NCBI GenBank assembly: GCA_033763835.1
Contig: JANRJS010000036.1
Coordinates: 1 to 64,000, forward strand
DNA length: 64,000 bases
Direction: 5' to 3'
Source: JAPKYZ01 sp033763835
Lineage (GTDB): Bacteria > Acidobacteriota > Terriglobia > Bryobacterales > Bryobacteraceae
Positions 48,518-58,150 of this stretch are shown here, one piece after another. A model generated the notes under the pieces. The model was given only the letters and a program-made list of their open reading frames with translations. It was not told the DNA's origin and did no database searches. How positions within the stretch are numbered: position 1 is the stretch's first letter; every line of letters begins with the position of its first letter. The position numbers were made by a program, and so were the translations under genes.

Positions 48518-49158
48518 CAATGCGTGTGAATCCTCATCTGGGAAAGCGCTTGTTCGAGTTCGCGGACGCGCGACTTCAGGTCGTCGATCGCGTCGCGGTC
48601 GGGATCGGGAAGCTTGCCATGTTCGAGGTCGGCGGGGTTCTCGCTCCAGGTACGCACCACGCGGCCCGGAATCCCGACCACGGTGGAGCCGTCCGGCACG
48701 GGGTGAATCACCACGGAGCCCGCGCCGATCTTGACCGAATCGCCGATGCGGATCGCGCCGAGCACCTTCGCCCCGGTCGAGATCACCACCCGGTTCCCGA
48801 TGGTCGGATGGCGTTTGCCCCGCTCCTTGCCAGTGCCGCCAAGAGTGACGCCCTGATAAATCAGCACGTCGTCGCCGATCTCGGCGGTCTCGCCGATGAC
48901 CACGCCCATGCCGTGATCGATGAAGAAGCGGCGGCCGATGCGCGCGCCGGGATGAATCTCGATGCCCGTCAGCCAACGCGAAAATTGCGAAATCAGCCGG
49001 GGTAGCAGAGGCGTCTCCCAACGGTACAGCCGGTGAGCGATGCGGTGGAGCAGGATGGCGTGGACGCCGGGATAGCAGAGCAAAATTTCGACGACGCTCT
49101 TAGCCGCCGGGTCCTCGCGGAATACGGTATCGATCTGCTCGCGGATCGCGCGCCACAT
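48517..49158 (-). CDS. cysE: Serine O-acetyltransferase
   Basis: A 213-residue enzyme of the short EpsC-type. It makes O-acetylserine from serine and acetyl-CoA, the first step of cysteine synthesis. N-terminal helical part AIREQIDTVFREDPAAKS, then left-handed beta-helix hexapeptides with catalytic His: ILLHRIAHRLYR, IHPGARIGRRFFIDHGMGVV, ETAEIGDDVLIYQGVTLGGT, GAGSVVIHPVPDGSTVVGIP. ATG 49156-49158 (MWRAIREQ) fits family starts better than the GTG at 49177-49179. A C-terminal coiled tail is present. Confidence 0.93.
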   Translation of the reverse strand: MWRAIREQIDTVFREDPAAKSVVEILLCYPGVHAILLHRIAHRLYRWETPLLPRLISQFSRWLTGIEIHPGARIGRRFFIDHGMGVVIGETAEIGDDVLIYQGVTLGGTGKERGKRHPTIGNRVVISTGAKVLGAIRIGDSVKIGAGSVVIHPVPDGSTVVGIPGRVVRTWSENPADLEHGKLPDPDRDAIDDLKSRVRELEQALSQMRIHTH

Positions 49159-49207
49159 ATATCGCTTCGATGATGGCACGGGCGTTCGGGATGCTAGCCT
49201 GAGGGCA

Positions 49208-49564
49208 GTGCCCGAAGGTTATTGGCCCATTTTCCTGTTCCTGATTGTCTCCCTTCTGTTCCCAACGGCCACGTTGATCGCGCTGCGGCTGATTCGGCCG
49301 TCAAAACCGGGACCGGTGAAGTTCGACCCCTACGAATGCGGCATTCCGCCCGAATCCGCGGCGCGAGGCCGTTACTCCGTGCGGTTTTACGTGATCGCGA
49401 TTCTTTTCGTGATCTTCGACGTTGAGACAATTTTCCTCTACCCCTGGGCGGTTCGATACAAACAGCTCGGCTGGTTCGGAGCGGCGGAAGCGGGCGTATT
49501 TTTGGCGATCCTCGTGCTTGGCTACGTGTGGGCCTATAAGCGAGGAGCCTTCGAATGGGTATAA
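49208..49564 (+). CDS. nuoA: NADH-quinone oxidoreductase subunit A, isolated gene
   Basis: A 118-residue membrane subunit of complex I with three membrane helices. Signature motifs: FDPYECGIPPESAARGRYSV and FYVIAILFVIFDVETIFLYP. Start GTG at 49208. Normally nuoA leads a nuo operon with nuoB, C, D and others; here the next gene encodes an unrelated BACON protein that overlaps its end by 10 nt. The other subunits must lie elsewhere, or this is a paralogue. Confidence 0.92.
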   Translation: MPEGYWPIFLFLIVSLLFPTATLIALRLIRPSKPGPVKFDPYECGIPPESAARGRYSVRFYVIAILFVIFDVETIFLYPWAVRYKQLGWFGAAEAGVFLAILVLGYVWAYKRGAFEWV

Positions 49565-51261
49565 AAACATCTCTATCTCTTTTTGTTTTTGCGGTGGCGG
49601 CGAACGCCGCGCCGAAACTTCGTCTCTCGACCGCCGCGGTAGGGCCGGTGTCGATCGCCACCGGAGCCACCGCGACGCAGACGATCGAAGCGTTTAACGC
49701 CGGCGACGGCGCGCTGAACCTGCGCACGGTTTCGAGTTATCCGTGGCTGACGGCGAGCGTCGGCGCGCCGCGCACTTGTACGACGCGCACCGGGCAATGC
49801 CTACCCGTGACCATCTCGATCAACTCGATCAGCCTCCCGGCCGGCGTTCGCACGGGCGTCGTGACCATCTCGGATTCCAATGCCATCGACGCCCCGCAGA
49901 ATGTGACGGTCACCGTGCAAGTGGGCGGACCGCTGCCTTCGGGCAAGACGCTGGTGACCGCACCGGGCGGAACCATTACGGAGACGGTGACCACGGGCGC
50001 GGCGTCGGCTACATCGAACTCGCCGTGGCTGACGGTGTCGCTGGGCGGCGCGGGGACGTTCGAGTTTCCGCGTAAGTTTACGATTACGGCGCGTTCCACG
50101 GTGACGGGCGAGCAGACGCAGAGCGGCCAGGTGACGTTCGCGGGGTCGGCGGCGGCGGTGGAGAATCGCGCGATTCCGATCACCTTGCGCACGACGACGC
50201 AACCGATCCTGAAGCTGTCCGACGAGACCCTCCGCATTCGCGTGACGCAAGGGACCGCCGTGCAAAAGCGTACGGTGGCGATATCGAACGCGGGCCAAGG
50301 CACGCTCGCCGTAACGGGCGCAACCGTTGCCGCGACACCGGGCTTTTTGCGCGCGGCTTTGGTAGGGCAGACGGCGGTGGAGATCGCGGCCGATCCGGGG
50401 ACGCTCGGCGCGGGTCTCTACACCGGCCTAGTGACGGTGAACGCGAGCGGCGCGATTCCCACGGCGACGGTGGGCGTCGAACTCGAGGTGGTGGCCGCCG
50501 CGCCGCCCACGGCGTTCGCGGGGCAAGTGTTAAACAACGCGGATTTCCGGGAGGGCGAATCCGTCGCTCCCGGCGGGATCGTCGCGATCAAGGGAGAGCA
50601 TTTTTTCCCGCGCGCCGATTTCGCCTTCGACACGAGCTGGCCGCGGCAACTGGGCGGCATTAGCGTTTTCGTAAATGGGGCCGCCGCGCCGCTGTATTTC
50701 GCGAACTACAACCAGATCAATACGCTGATCCCGTTCGAAACGCGCGCGGGCGAGGCGACGATCCAAGTGGTGCGGGACGGCGTCGCGGGCAACAACGTCA
50801 CGGTGCAAGTAGTAGAACGCGCGCCGCGGATTATGCAGTGGTTCGATTTCGGCGCGCAGGGCTACGCGATTTGCGCCTTCAATAACGAACTGGCGCTGGC
50901 CTTGCCGCCGTCGATCACGATCCCGGGATTCGCGAGCCGCGCGGCGCGGGCGGGCGATCAACTCGTAATCTACATGCTCGGTTTGGGGCAGACGAATCCC
51001 CCTTCGACGACTGGGTCCGCGCCGACCTTCAATCCGCCGCAGACCGTGCCCGGCGTCACTACCGTGCGTTTCGGCGCCAGCGCGGGGGCCGTGCAGACCG
51101 GCATCGTCGCCGAAGCGGCTTACGCGGGTTTCACGCAGTTCATCGGGCTGTACCAAGTGAACGTGCAGGTGCCCGCCGGACTGTTGCCCAACGCCGCGAT
51201 GCCGATTCGCGTGACGGCGGGTGGCGAAGCGAGCAACTTGGCGAACATCGCCGTCCAGTAA
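49555..51261 (+). CDS. Secreted BACON-type protein with Solibacter-type C-terminal domain
   Basis: A 568-residue secreted protein. Signal peptide MGIKTSLSLFVFAVAANA; residues ~20-330 are three BACON/Ig-like beta domains (YPWLTASVG, SPWLTVSLGGAGTF, GTLAVTGATVAATPGFLRAA). Residues ~335-568 match the Solibacter uncharacterised C-terminal domain: LNNADFREGESVAPGGIVAI, GISVFVNGAAAPLYFANYNQ, INTLIPFE, QLVIYMLGLGQTNPP, FIGLYQVNVQVPAGLLPNA. Role unknown; probably surface-located. ATG lies inside the nuoA end (SD GAGG nearby), implying coupling with nuoA. Confidence 0.85.
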   Translation: MGIKTSLSLFVFAVAANAAPKLRLSTAAVGPVSIATGATATQTIEAFNAGDGALNLRTVSSYPWLTASVGAPRTCTTRTGQCLPVTISINSISLPAGVRTGVVTISDSNAIDAPQNVTVTVQVGGPLPSGKTLVTAPGGTITETVTTGAASATSNSPWLTVSLGGAGTFEFPRKFTITARSTVTGEQTQSGQVTFAGSAAAVENRAIPITLRTTTQPILKLSDETLRIRVTQGTAVQKRTVAISNAGQGTLAVTGATVAATPGFLRAALVGQTAVEIAADPGTLGAGLYTGLVTVNASGAIPTATVGVELEVVAAAPPTAFAGQVLNNADFREGESVAPGGIVAIKGEHFFPRADFAFDTSWPRQLGGISVFVNGAAAPLYFANYNQINTLIPFETRAGEATIQVVRDGVAGNNVTVQVVERAPRIMQWFDFGAQGYAICAFNNELALALPPSITIPGFASRAARAGDQLVIYMLGLGQTNPPSTTGSAPTFNPPQTVPGVTTVRFGASAGAVQTGIVAEAAYAGFTQFIGLYQVNVQVPAGLLPNAAMPIRVTAGGEASNLANIAVQ

Positions 51262-52329
51262 ATGACCGAACGCCTCTACTACACCGACGCTTACCTGCGC
51301 CAATTCACGGCGAAGGTGGCGTCGGTCGAGGGCGCGAAAGTTTACTTGGACCGCACGGCTTTCTATCCCACATCGGGTGGGCAATCGCACGATTTGGGCG
51401 CGCTGGGCGCGGCGCGCGTGGTGGATGTGATCGACGAGGAGGACCGCATCGCCCATGTCGTCGAGGGCGACCCCGGCGGAATCGAAGTCGAGTGCGAGAT
51501 CGATTGGCCGCGCCGCTTCGATCACATGCAGCAGCACACAGGGCAGCATCTGCTGTCGGCGGTGTTCGCCGATTTGTTCGGTTTGGAAACGGTGAGTGTG
51601 CATCTTGGAGCGGAGATCTCGACGCTCGATTTGGCGGCGCCGGCGGTCGATCTGGAGAAGCTCGCCGAAGCGGAGCGGGTGGCGAACGAGCGGGCGGCGT
51701 CGAATCTCGCGGTTACGGTGAGTTTCGAGGATGCGGCGACGGCCCGAGGCTTGCGGAAAGCTTCGCAGCGCGAAGGTACGCTGCGCATCGTCGAGATCGC
51801 AGGGCTCGACCGTTCGGCCTGCGGCGGTACGCACATACGCTCTACGGCGGAGATTGGCGCGATTTTACTAGGACGCACGGAGAAAGTCCGGCAAGCTACG
51901 CGAGTCGAGTTTGTCTGCGGATGGCGCGCCGTGCGATCGGCTCGGGCGGCGCGCGCGGAGATTGCCGCGTTGACGCAACGGTTGGCGGAAGCGGGCGCGG
52001 CGGTCAAGAAGCTCGAATCGGAGGCGGCGGCGTTGCGTGGAGCGAAGCGATATTTCGAAACCGCGCCGTCGCCCGACGGAATGCGGCGTGCGGCGGTCCG
52101 CGAGACAGGCGATCAAACGCGCGCGGAGGCGATCGCATTCACAAGCTACGGCAAGGCGATCTTCGTAGCGGAGCAAAGCGGCACGATCCTGTACGCAGTG
52201 TCCGCGGATACGGGTATCGACGCGGCGGCGAAGCTGAAGCCGCTACTTACGCGCGGCGGCGGCGGGAAGACGCTCGCGCAAGGCGTGGCCGCCGACCCGG
52301 AAACCGCCATTCGCGAACTACTGAGCTAG
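51262..52329 (+). CDS. AlaX-like alanyl-tRNA editing protein with DHHA1-like C-terminus
   Basis: A 355-residue protein built from the editing half of alanyl-tRNA synthetase: beta-barrel DRTAFYPTSGGQSHDLG, zinc-site His pair FDHMQQHTGQHLLSAVFADL, and CGGTHIRSTAEIGA. A coiled segment (LTQRLAEAGAAVKKLESEAA) leads to a DHHA1-like C-terminal domain ending GGGGKTLAQGVAADP. Such proteins hydrolyse mischarged Ser- or Gly-tRNA(Ala). No catalytic synthetase domain is present. ATG directly follows the BACON gene stop, with no gap. The stop overlaps a convergent transporter gene by 4 nt. Confidence 0.88.
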   Translation: MTERLYYTDAYLRQFTAKVASVEGAKVYLDRTAFYPTSGGQSHDLGALGAARVVDVIDEEDRIAHVVEGDPGGIEVECEIDWPRRFDHMQQHTGQHLLSAVFADLFGLETVSVHLGAEISTLDLAAPAVDLEKLAEAERVANERAASNLAVTVSFEDAATARGLRKASQREGTLRIVEIAGLDRSACGGTHIRSTAEIGAILLGRTEKVRQATRVEFVCGWRAVRSARAARAEIAALTQRLAEAGAAVKKLESEAAALRGAKRYFETAPSPDGMRRAAVRETGDQTRAEAIAFTSYGKAIFVAEQSGTILYAVSADTGIDAAAKLKPLLTRGGGGKTLAQGVAADPETAIRELLS

Positions 52330-53378
52330 AGACCGGGGGCGAACGAGACCATCGCCGCTGCCGCGATCGTCAACAGCAGACCGATCGCCATATAGAGATT
52401 CGCCGCGCCGCCCGCGCCGCGAAACTCGCGCCATACGAGGAGTCCCCACAACATGGCCAGCACCATCGCGCCGTGGATGAACGCCGATCCACGCGCCGCT
52501 CCGATTCCGATTTCCGATGGTACCGACGACGTAATCCAGTGGGTCAACGATCCGGCGAGCCAGATGGCTCCGCCCAGAAATCCGAGAACGTGATGGGTGA
52601 AGTTCCCTTTGATGTAGTCGCCCAATTCGATCGGCGGCCCTTCGATGGGCAGATTGATGAAGTACAGGTCGAAAATGATGGTGGAGAAGAAAATGCCGAT
52701 CGCGGCGAACACGGCAAGGGCGTATGGACCGAGGCCGATTTCCGAACCGCCAGCGCGCGCCATTCCCAACAGCGGATAGACGCCGGCCATCAGCAGTCCC
52801 GCAATCAAAGCCACCAGCACACCCTTGCCGCCGCCCCGAGGCTTGGCGGACTTGATGTTGCCCTTAGGAGCGGCCGCTTCCGCCGCGGTTCCACGAAATC
52901 GAGCCGCCGCCATAGCCGCCAGCGACACGAAGACGATCGCGCTCAGCGCCATGGCCACGCCACCGAATAGGAGCGCGGTGTTTCCGGCCTTATCGCCCAG
53001 ATAGCTGACGACGACGCCGATCGCCATCGACAATCCCATTGCGACGGGAAAGGCAACGGACATGCCGGAAATCGAGATCGAGCCGACCACCAATAGATTG
53101 GCGAGATTGAAAACGACGCCCGCGGCCATCGCGTAGGCCATTTGCCGTTTGCCCGCGATAGCGAGATTGTCGAGAAAAGATAGCTCCGGGCCCATCGAGC
53201 CGAGGGTGAAAGCGGCGATCAGCGCGGCGGCCAGCGTACCGATGGCGAAGTCGAAGTAATACAGTTCGAAGCGCCATTTGGGTCCGGCGAGCTTGTAGGT
53301 GTTCGCCCAGGAGCCAAGGCAAAGCAGGTACAGGACGGCGAGCAGAAGAGTGGTTTCTTGCGCGGTTGGAAAAATCAT
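52326..53378 (-). CDS. Ten-TM transporter, ureide-permease/DMT-like
   Basis: A 350-residue membrane protein with about ten hydrophobic helices. The loop LGSWANTYKLAGPKWRFELY and AIGTLAAALIAAFTLGS resemble ureide permease-like and GRP-type sugar permeases of the drug/metabolite superfamily. A soluble loop (KGNIKSAKPRGGGKG) links the two five-helix halves. Likely exchanges a small solute or sugar; substrate unknown. No neighbour indicates a pathway. Confidence 0.7.
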   Translation of the reverse strand: MIFPTAQETTLLLAVLYLLCLGSWANTYKLAGPKWRFELYYFDFAIGTLAAALIAAFTLGSMGPELSFLDNLAIAGKRQMAYAMAAGVVFNLANLLVVGSISISGMSVAFPVAMGLSMAIGVVVSYLGDKAGNTALLFGGVAMALSAIVFVSLAAMAAARFRGTAAEAAAPKGNIKSAKPRGGGKGVLVALIAGLLMAGVYPLLGMARAGGSEIGLGPYALAVFAAIGIFFSTIIFDLYFINLPIEGPPIELGDYIKGNFTHHVLGFLGGAIWLAGSLTHWITSSVPSEIGIGAARGSAFIHGAMVLAMLWGLLVWREFRGAGGAANLYMAIGLLLTIAAAAMVSFAPGL

Positions 53379-53550
53379 GGGCGGTTCAGGTGTTTCCGGA
53401 AGGACTAAGTAAGGTGCGTCTTTCTTCCTCTTCGACTGAGTTTAAAGGACTGTAGACGAAGAAAGTAGACGTCTCGGTTTTCCGTCCCTTGCTTTCGTCA
53501 CACATTTCGATACAATTTGCGGCGGAATCGAGAACTCGGGGGGATTGCCA

Positions 53551-56500
53551 GTGAATCGCAAGCTACTTTGCGCTTTCTTTGTCTGTGCCAGCGCATTAGC
53601 GTGGGCGCAAGGATTAACGGGAACGATCGCGGGTTCGGTCGCCGATCCCAGCGGTAGTGCGATCGCAGGCGCCGAGATCACGCTACTCAACGTCAACACC
53701 AGCCAGACTCGCGCGGCCACGTCCGACGCATCCGGCGACTTTCTCTTCACGCAGCTCTTGCCCGGCACGTTCAAGTTAACGATTACCGCGCCGGGGTTCC
53801 GCAAATACGAACAAACGGACATCATTCTAACCGCGACCGAACGCGTCGTGCTGAAACGCGCCGAGCTATCGCTGGGCGATCTCACGCAGACCGTCGAAGT
53901 GCAGGCCGAAACGGCGCGACTGCAAACTCAGTCCGCCGAGCGTAGCGGGTTAATCTCCACGGCACAGACCGAGAACATCCCCATGAAGGGCCGCGATTAC
54001 CTAGGGCTGGTGAAGCTGTTGCCGGGCGTGGTCGATCTGCAAAACCGGAACGCGCCGGGCTGGAATAACTTTTCGAACATCAGCATCAATGGCAACCGCA
54101 CGGGGACGTTGAACCTGACTTTGGACGGAGTGTCGTCGCTCGACACGGGGTCGATGACCGGCCCGTATTTGGCGCCGAGCGTCGATGCGGTGGCCGAGAT
54201 CAAAGTGTTACTCACGAATTATCAGGCCGAGTACGGCCGCAGTTCGGGCGGAACCATCAATACGGTGATCAAGAGCGGAACGCGCGAATTCCATGGCGTG
54301 GCGTACTACTTCCTCCGCAACGAGGCGCTCAACGCGAACGAATTCTTCCGCAACCGCGATGGATTACCGCGTCCGCAGTACCGGTTCAACTATCCGGGCT
54401 ACACCTTCGGAGGTCCGGTAACGATCGGGAAGTTCAATCGGAATCGGGACAAGCTGTTCTTCTTTTGGAGCCAGGAGTTTTTGCCGCGTAAGTATCCGAC
54501 CGACCTGGTACGGCGCACCTTTCCGACGGCACTCGAACGGCAGGGGAATTTCAGCCAGTCGTTCGATCAGAACGGCACGCTGATTCCGATTTGGGATCCG
54601 CTCAACAACCGCGTGCCGTTCGCGGGCAACGTAGTACCGGCCAGCCGCATCGACCGGAACGGCCAGGCGATCCTGAATATTTTTCCGCAGCCGAACGCCG
54701 TGGACCCGGCTCGCTCCTATAACGCGCTAATCCAGGCGCCGGTGAACCAGCCGCGGCGCGATTCGATCCTGCGCATCGACTACAACCTAGGACCTAGGAC
54801 GCAGTTCTACTGGCGCGGGATTCAGGACTACGAGGCTTATAAGGGCGATTTCAACTTCGTGCTGGCGTCGAGCAGTTGGCCGCAGTTGCCGATCAATTAC
54901 CAGATCCGCTCCGTCGGTAGCGTGGCGACGCTGATCCACACGTTCAGCCCGACGAAGGTCAACGAGTTCACCTTCGGCATTAATCGCGCGAAGCAGACGG
55001 TCGATCCTCTGAATCAAGAGGGGCTCGACCGCAACACGCGATCAAAGGTTTTGCCGAATCTGCCGCAGTTTTTTCCGGAGGCGAATCCCAGCAATCTGAT
55101 CCCGAACGCGAATTTCGGCGGCGTGCCGAACGCGGGCATATTGAGCGTAGAAGCGCGTTATCCGTTCTTCGGGACGAACAACATCTGGAACTGGTCCGAC
55201 AATTTTTCGTGGATCGCCGGCAAGCACAACATGAAGTTCGGCATTTACGTGGAACGCACCACGCGCAACGCCGCGCGCGGGTCGTCCTTCAATGGCACCT
55301 TCAACTTCAACCGCGACGTAAACAATCCGTTCGAGACGAATTACGCCTACTCGAACGCGCTGTTGGGTACGGTGCAGAGCTATACGGAATCGACGGCCAA
55401 GCTTTCCGGTCACGCGCGGTATCTGAATGTCGAGTGGTTCGCGCAAGACACGTGGAAGGTGCATCGCCGGTTTACCATCGACGCGGGCGTCCGGTTCTAC
55501 TTCATCCAGCCGACCTGGAGCGACGACGACCAACTGGCCTTTTGGGATCCGGCGCTCTACGACCGCACGAAGCAGCCGCAGTTAATTCAGCCGTTCCGCA
55601 ACGCGAGCGGCGCGCGCGTCGGTCGCGACCCGGTTACGGGGCAGGAAGTATCCGCCGCCGTGATCGGTCAGTTCGCATCGGGTATCGCTCCGTTTCAAGG
55701 GATGAACGTAGTGAACGAACGGCTAGCCAATACGCCGCCCATCCAAGTGGCTCCGCGGCTGGGTTTCGCGTGGGACGTATTCGGCAACGGCAAGACCGCG
55801 GTTCGCGGCGGCGCGGGCATCTTCTACGACCGGTTCAACGACGACCAAATTCTGATTCACCGGGAATTGCCGCCCAATGTAATCACCTCGACGGCCACAT
55901 ATACGACCATCGCCGATCTGTTGCGTTCTCCGCTGCGCATTAGTCCGCCCGGCGTGACGAGCTTCCAACGGACCTACCAGCCGCCGACGGTCTACAACTG
56001 GAGCTTTGGCATTCAACAGAACATCGGTTTTGGAATAGTGCTCGACACGGCGTATGTGGGCAGCGTGGGCCGCCATTTGCTGCAACGGCGCAGCCTGAAC
56101 GCCGTGCCGTACGGAACGCGCTTTCTCCCCTCGAGCGTCGATCCCACCACGGGCAACACGCCACTGCCGGATAACTTCCTCCGGCCCAACCCGGGCTACG
56201 GCGACATCCAGTACATCGAGTTCGCCTCGAATTCGAACTACCACTCGCTGCAAACTCAGGTGAACAAGCGCTTCTCGCGCGGCCTGCAATTCGGCGTGAG
56301 CTGGACCTGGTCCAAGGCGATGAACTTCGTGAACGGCAACAACGAAGCCGTCAATCCGTTCCTCGACTTTCGCGAGAGAAACTATGGGCGCAGCAACTTC
56401 GACCGCACGCACAACTTCACGCTGAACTATCTCTACAACATCCCTCGGCTGTCCTCGGTGTGGAACGCGTCTTTGGTGAGGTGGGTGTTCGATAACTGGG

Positions 56501-57000
56501 ATTTGGCGGGTGTGACGCAGTTCACGTCCGGCGCGCCGCTGGGAATTTCGTATTCGTTTGTGTCGGCGGTCGACGTGGTGGGCGGCGGCGGCGCGGGCGT
56601 GGATAGCCGCGTCAACATCGTGCAGAATCCGGTAATTCCCAAAAGCGAGCGCAACGAGTATCGCGCTTTCAATACCAGCGCTTTCGCTCCTCCGACGCGG
56701 GCCGAGAACGGAATCGGCAACGCTCCCAAGGACGTCTTTCGCGGCCCGGGTATCAACAATTTCGACGTGTCTTTCTACAAGACCATTCCGTTCGACCGCG
56801 ATGGGAAACGGCGTCTCCAGTTCCGCTTCGAGTTCTACAACTTCTTTAACCATGCAAGCTTTGGCGGACCGGCGGGCACCGGCGTGGATACGGCGGCGCG
56901 TTTCGATGCGGCGGGCCGCCAAGTCAGCGGCACTTTCGGCCAGTACACCAGCACCTTGGACGCGCGGCGCACCGTTATTGGGGCGAAGTTCTACTTTTGA
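53551..57000 (+). CDS. Oar-type TonB-dependent receptor
   Basis: A 1149-residue intact outer-membrane receptor. Signal peptide MNRKLLCAFFVCASALAWA, carboxypeptidase-regulatory domain (GLTGTIAGSVADPSGSAIAG; PGTFKLTITAPGFRKYEQ), plug-like region (IPMKGRDYLGLVKLLPGVVD, LNLTLDGVSSLDTGS, SSGGTINTVIKSGTREFHGV) and the long barrel with terminal aromatic residue (TVIGAKFYF). GTG 53551 was preferred over TTG 53545 because a G-rich SD-like tract lies 8 nt before it. The 172-bp gap upstream holds no gene and presumably its promoter. It is followed by a TPR lipoprotein-like gene 28 nt later. Confidence 0.92.
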   Translation: MNRKLLCAFFVCASALAWAQGLTGTIAGSVADPSGSAIAGAEITLLNVNTSQTRAATSDASGDFLFTQLLPGTFKLTITAPGFRKYEQTDIILTATERVVLKRAELSLGDLTQTVEVQAETARLQTQSAERSGLISTAQTENIPMKGRDYLGLVKLLPGVVDLQNRNAPGWNNFSNISINGNRTGTLNLTLDGVSSLDTGSMTGPYLAPSVDAVAEIKVLLTNYQAEYGRSSGGTINTVIKSGTREFHGVAYYFLRNEALNANEFFRNRDGLPRPQYRFNYPGYTFGGPVTIGKFNRNRDKLFFFWSQEFLPRKYPTDLVRRTFPTALERQGNFSQSFDQNGTLIPIWDPLNNRVPFAGNVVPASRIDRNGQAILNIFPQPNAVDPARSYNALIQAPVNQPRRDSILRIDYNLGPRTQFYWRGIQDYEAYKGDFNFVLASSSWPQLPINYQIRSVGSVATLIHTFSPTKVNEFTFGINRAKQTVDPLNQEGLDRNTRSKVLPNLPQFFPEANPSNLIPNANFGGVPNAGILSVEARYPFFGTNNIWNWSDNFSWIAGKHNMKFGIYVERTTRNAARGSSFNGTFNFNRDVNNPFETNYAYSNALLGTVQSYTESTAKLSGHARYLNVEWFAQDTWKVHRRFTIDAGVRFYFIQPTWSDDDQLAFWDPALYDRTKQPQLIQPFRNASGARVGRDPVTGQEVSAAVIGQFASGIAPFQGMNVVNERLANTPPIQVAPRLGFAWDVFGNGKTAVRGGAGIFYDRFNDDQILIHRELPPNVITSTATYTTIADLLRSPLRISPPGVTSFQRTYQPPTVYNWSFGIQQNIGFGIVLDTAYVGSVGRHLLQRRSLNAVPYGTRFLPSSVDPTTGNTPLPDNFLRPNPGYGDIQYIEFASNSNYHSLQTQVNKRFSRGLQFGVSWTWSKAMNFVNGNNEAVNPFLDFRERNYGRSNFDRTHNFTLNYLYNIPRLSSVWNASLVRWVFDNWDLAGVTQFTSGAPLGISYSFVSAVDVVGGGGAGVDSRVNIVQNPVIPKSERNEYRAFNTSAFAPPTRAENGIGNAPKDVFRGPGINNFDVSFYKTIPFDRDGKRRLQFRFEFYNFFNHASFGGPAGTGVDTAARFDAAGRQVSGTFGQYTSTLDARRTVIGAKFYF

Positions 57001-57028
57001 CGGGGCGGCTTAGCGTGGGAGGGACAAC

Positions 57029-58150
57029 ATGAGGAAGACCATCCTAACGATCGCGCTTGGTTTCGCGCTGACGGGGGTATCGGAGGCGCAAAAGTATCGC
57101 TTGGAGATCAATGCGGAGACTCCGGAAGGAGCGTTACTCCAACAGATCGGCACGGAAAACGATGCCGGGAAGAAACTCGCGTTGATGGAGAAGTTCGTCG
57201 CGGCGCATCCTAAGCACGACGGCGCCGCCTGGGTCTATTCGCAAATGGTTCCGGCGCAAATCGCGGGCGGCAATCTGGCGGCGGCGGAAAAATCGGCGGA
57301 GGCCCTGTTGGCCATGGATCCCGACGATTTGGAAACGGCGGTAGCGGTGCTGAAGGCGTATGAAGGCGTGGACGGCGCGGAGGGTGCGGCGAAGTGGTCC
57401 GAGATAACGTCGAGAATCGCGCGCGAGTCCCTTAAGGCGGAGGGATCGGATAAGGATAAAGACTACGCCCGGCAGGTGGAACTCTATGCGGAATACGCGC
57501 TGTTGAACCAAGCCAACCGCGCCAAAGACGGCGCGATCGCTGAATCGCTCGCGAAGAAACTGGCGGAGCGAAATCCTAAGAGCCAATATCTGAACGGGGC
57601 CGAGAGCGCTGCGTTCAACGCCTACCGGCGGGCGGGCCAAGTGGAGCAAGCGGTAGCTATCGCCGAGCGGTCGCTGGCTCGCGCGCCGGGCAACGAAGAG
57701 ATGCTGTTGGTGGCCGCCGATTACTACATGCGCAAGAACGACACGGCGAAGACGCTCGACTACGCGACGAAACTGGTCGAGACAATGCCGGCGAAACCGA
57801 AGCCGGAAGGCGTTTCACAAGAAGACTGGGACAAGCGCAAAGCGACTCTGCTCTCGACCGGTAATTGGCTGGCCGGAGTTTCGCTCGCCACGCAGAACAA
57901 ATTCGCGCCGGCCGATAAGGCGCTCCGCGAGGCGCTGCCGGGATTGACCGACGAGCAAATGAAGGCGGCGGCGCTGTTCCATTTGGGCGTCGCCAATTTC
58001 CGCTTGGCCGAAGCGAATACGGATCAGAAGCGCATCCAAGACGCCCTGCGATTCAGTCAGGAAGCGGCGGCGATCAAGGGTCCGTATCAGGCGAACGCGG
58101 CCAAAAACGCCACAGCCATTCGCACGAAGTATCGCATCACCAAGAAATAG
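57029..58150 (+). CDS. Periplasmic TPR-rich protein paired with TonB receptor
   Basis: A 373-residue protein with a signal peptide (MRKTILTIALGFALTGVSEA) and a mostly helical body of TPR-type repeats, for example GNLAAAEKSAEALLAMDPDD, YRRAGQVEQAVAIAERSLAR and FAPADKALREALPGLTDEQM. It may assist assembly or substrate handling of the receptor encoded just upstream (28-nt gap, good SD GGGAGGG). No enzymatic motif is visible. It ends where the convergent HlyD-like gene ends (no gap). Confidence 0.8.
   Translation: MRKTILTIALGFALTGVSEAQKYRLEINAETPEGALLQQIGTENDAGKKLALMEKFVAAHPKHDGAAWVYSQMVPAQIAGGNLAAAEKSAEALLAMDPDDLETAVAVLKAYEGVDGAEGAAKWSEITSRIARESLKAEGSDKDKDYARQVELYAEYALLNQANRAKDGAIAESLAKKLAERNPKSQYLNGAESAAFNAYRRAGQVEQAVAIAERSLARAPGNEEMLLVAADYYMRKNDTAKTLDYATKLVETMPAKPKPEGVSQEDWDKRKATLLSTGNWLAGVSLATQNKFAPADKALREALPGLTDEQMKAAALFHLGVANFRLAEANTDQKRIQDALRFSQEAAAIKGPYQANAAKNATAIRTKYRITKK

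Noticed and set aside
51492..52970. 492-codon frame crossing the AlaX-like gene and the convergent transporter
   Set aside because: It runs through two well-supported genes in the wrong frame or strand and shows no domain pattern.
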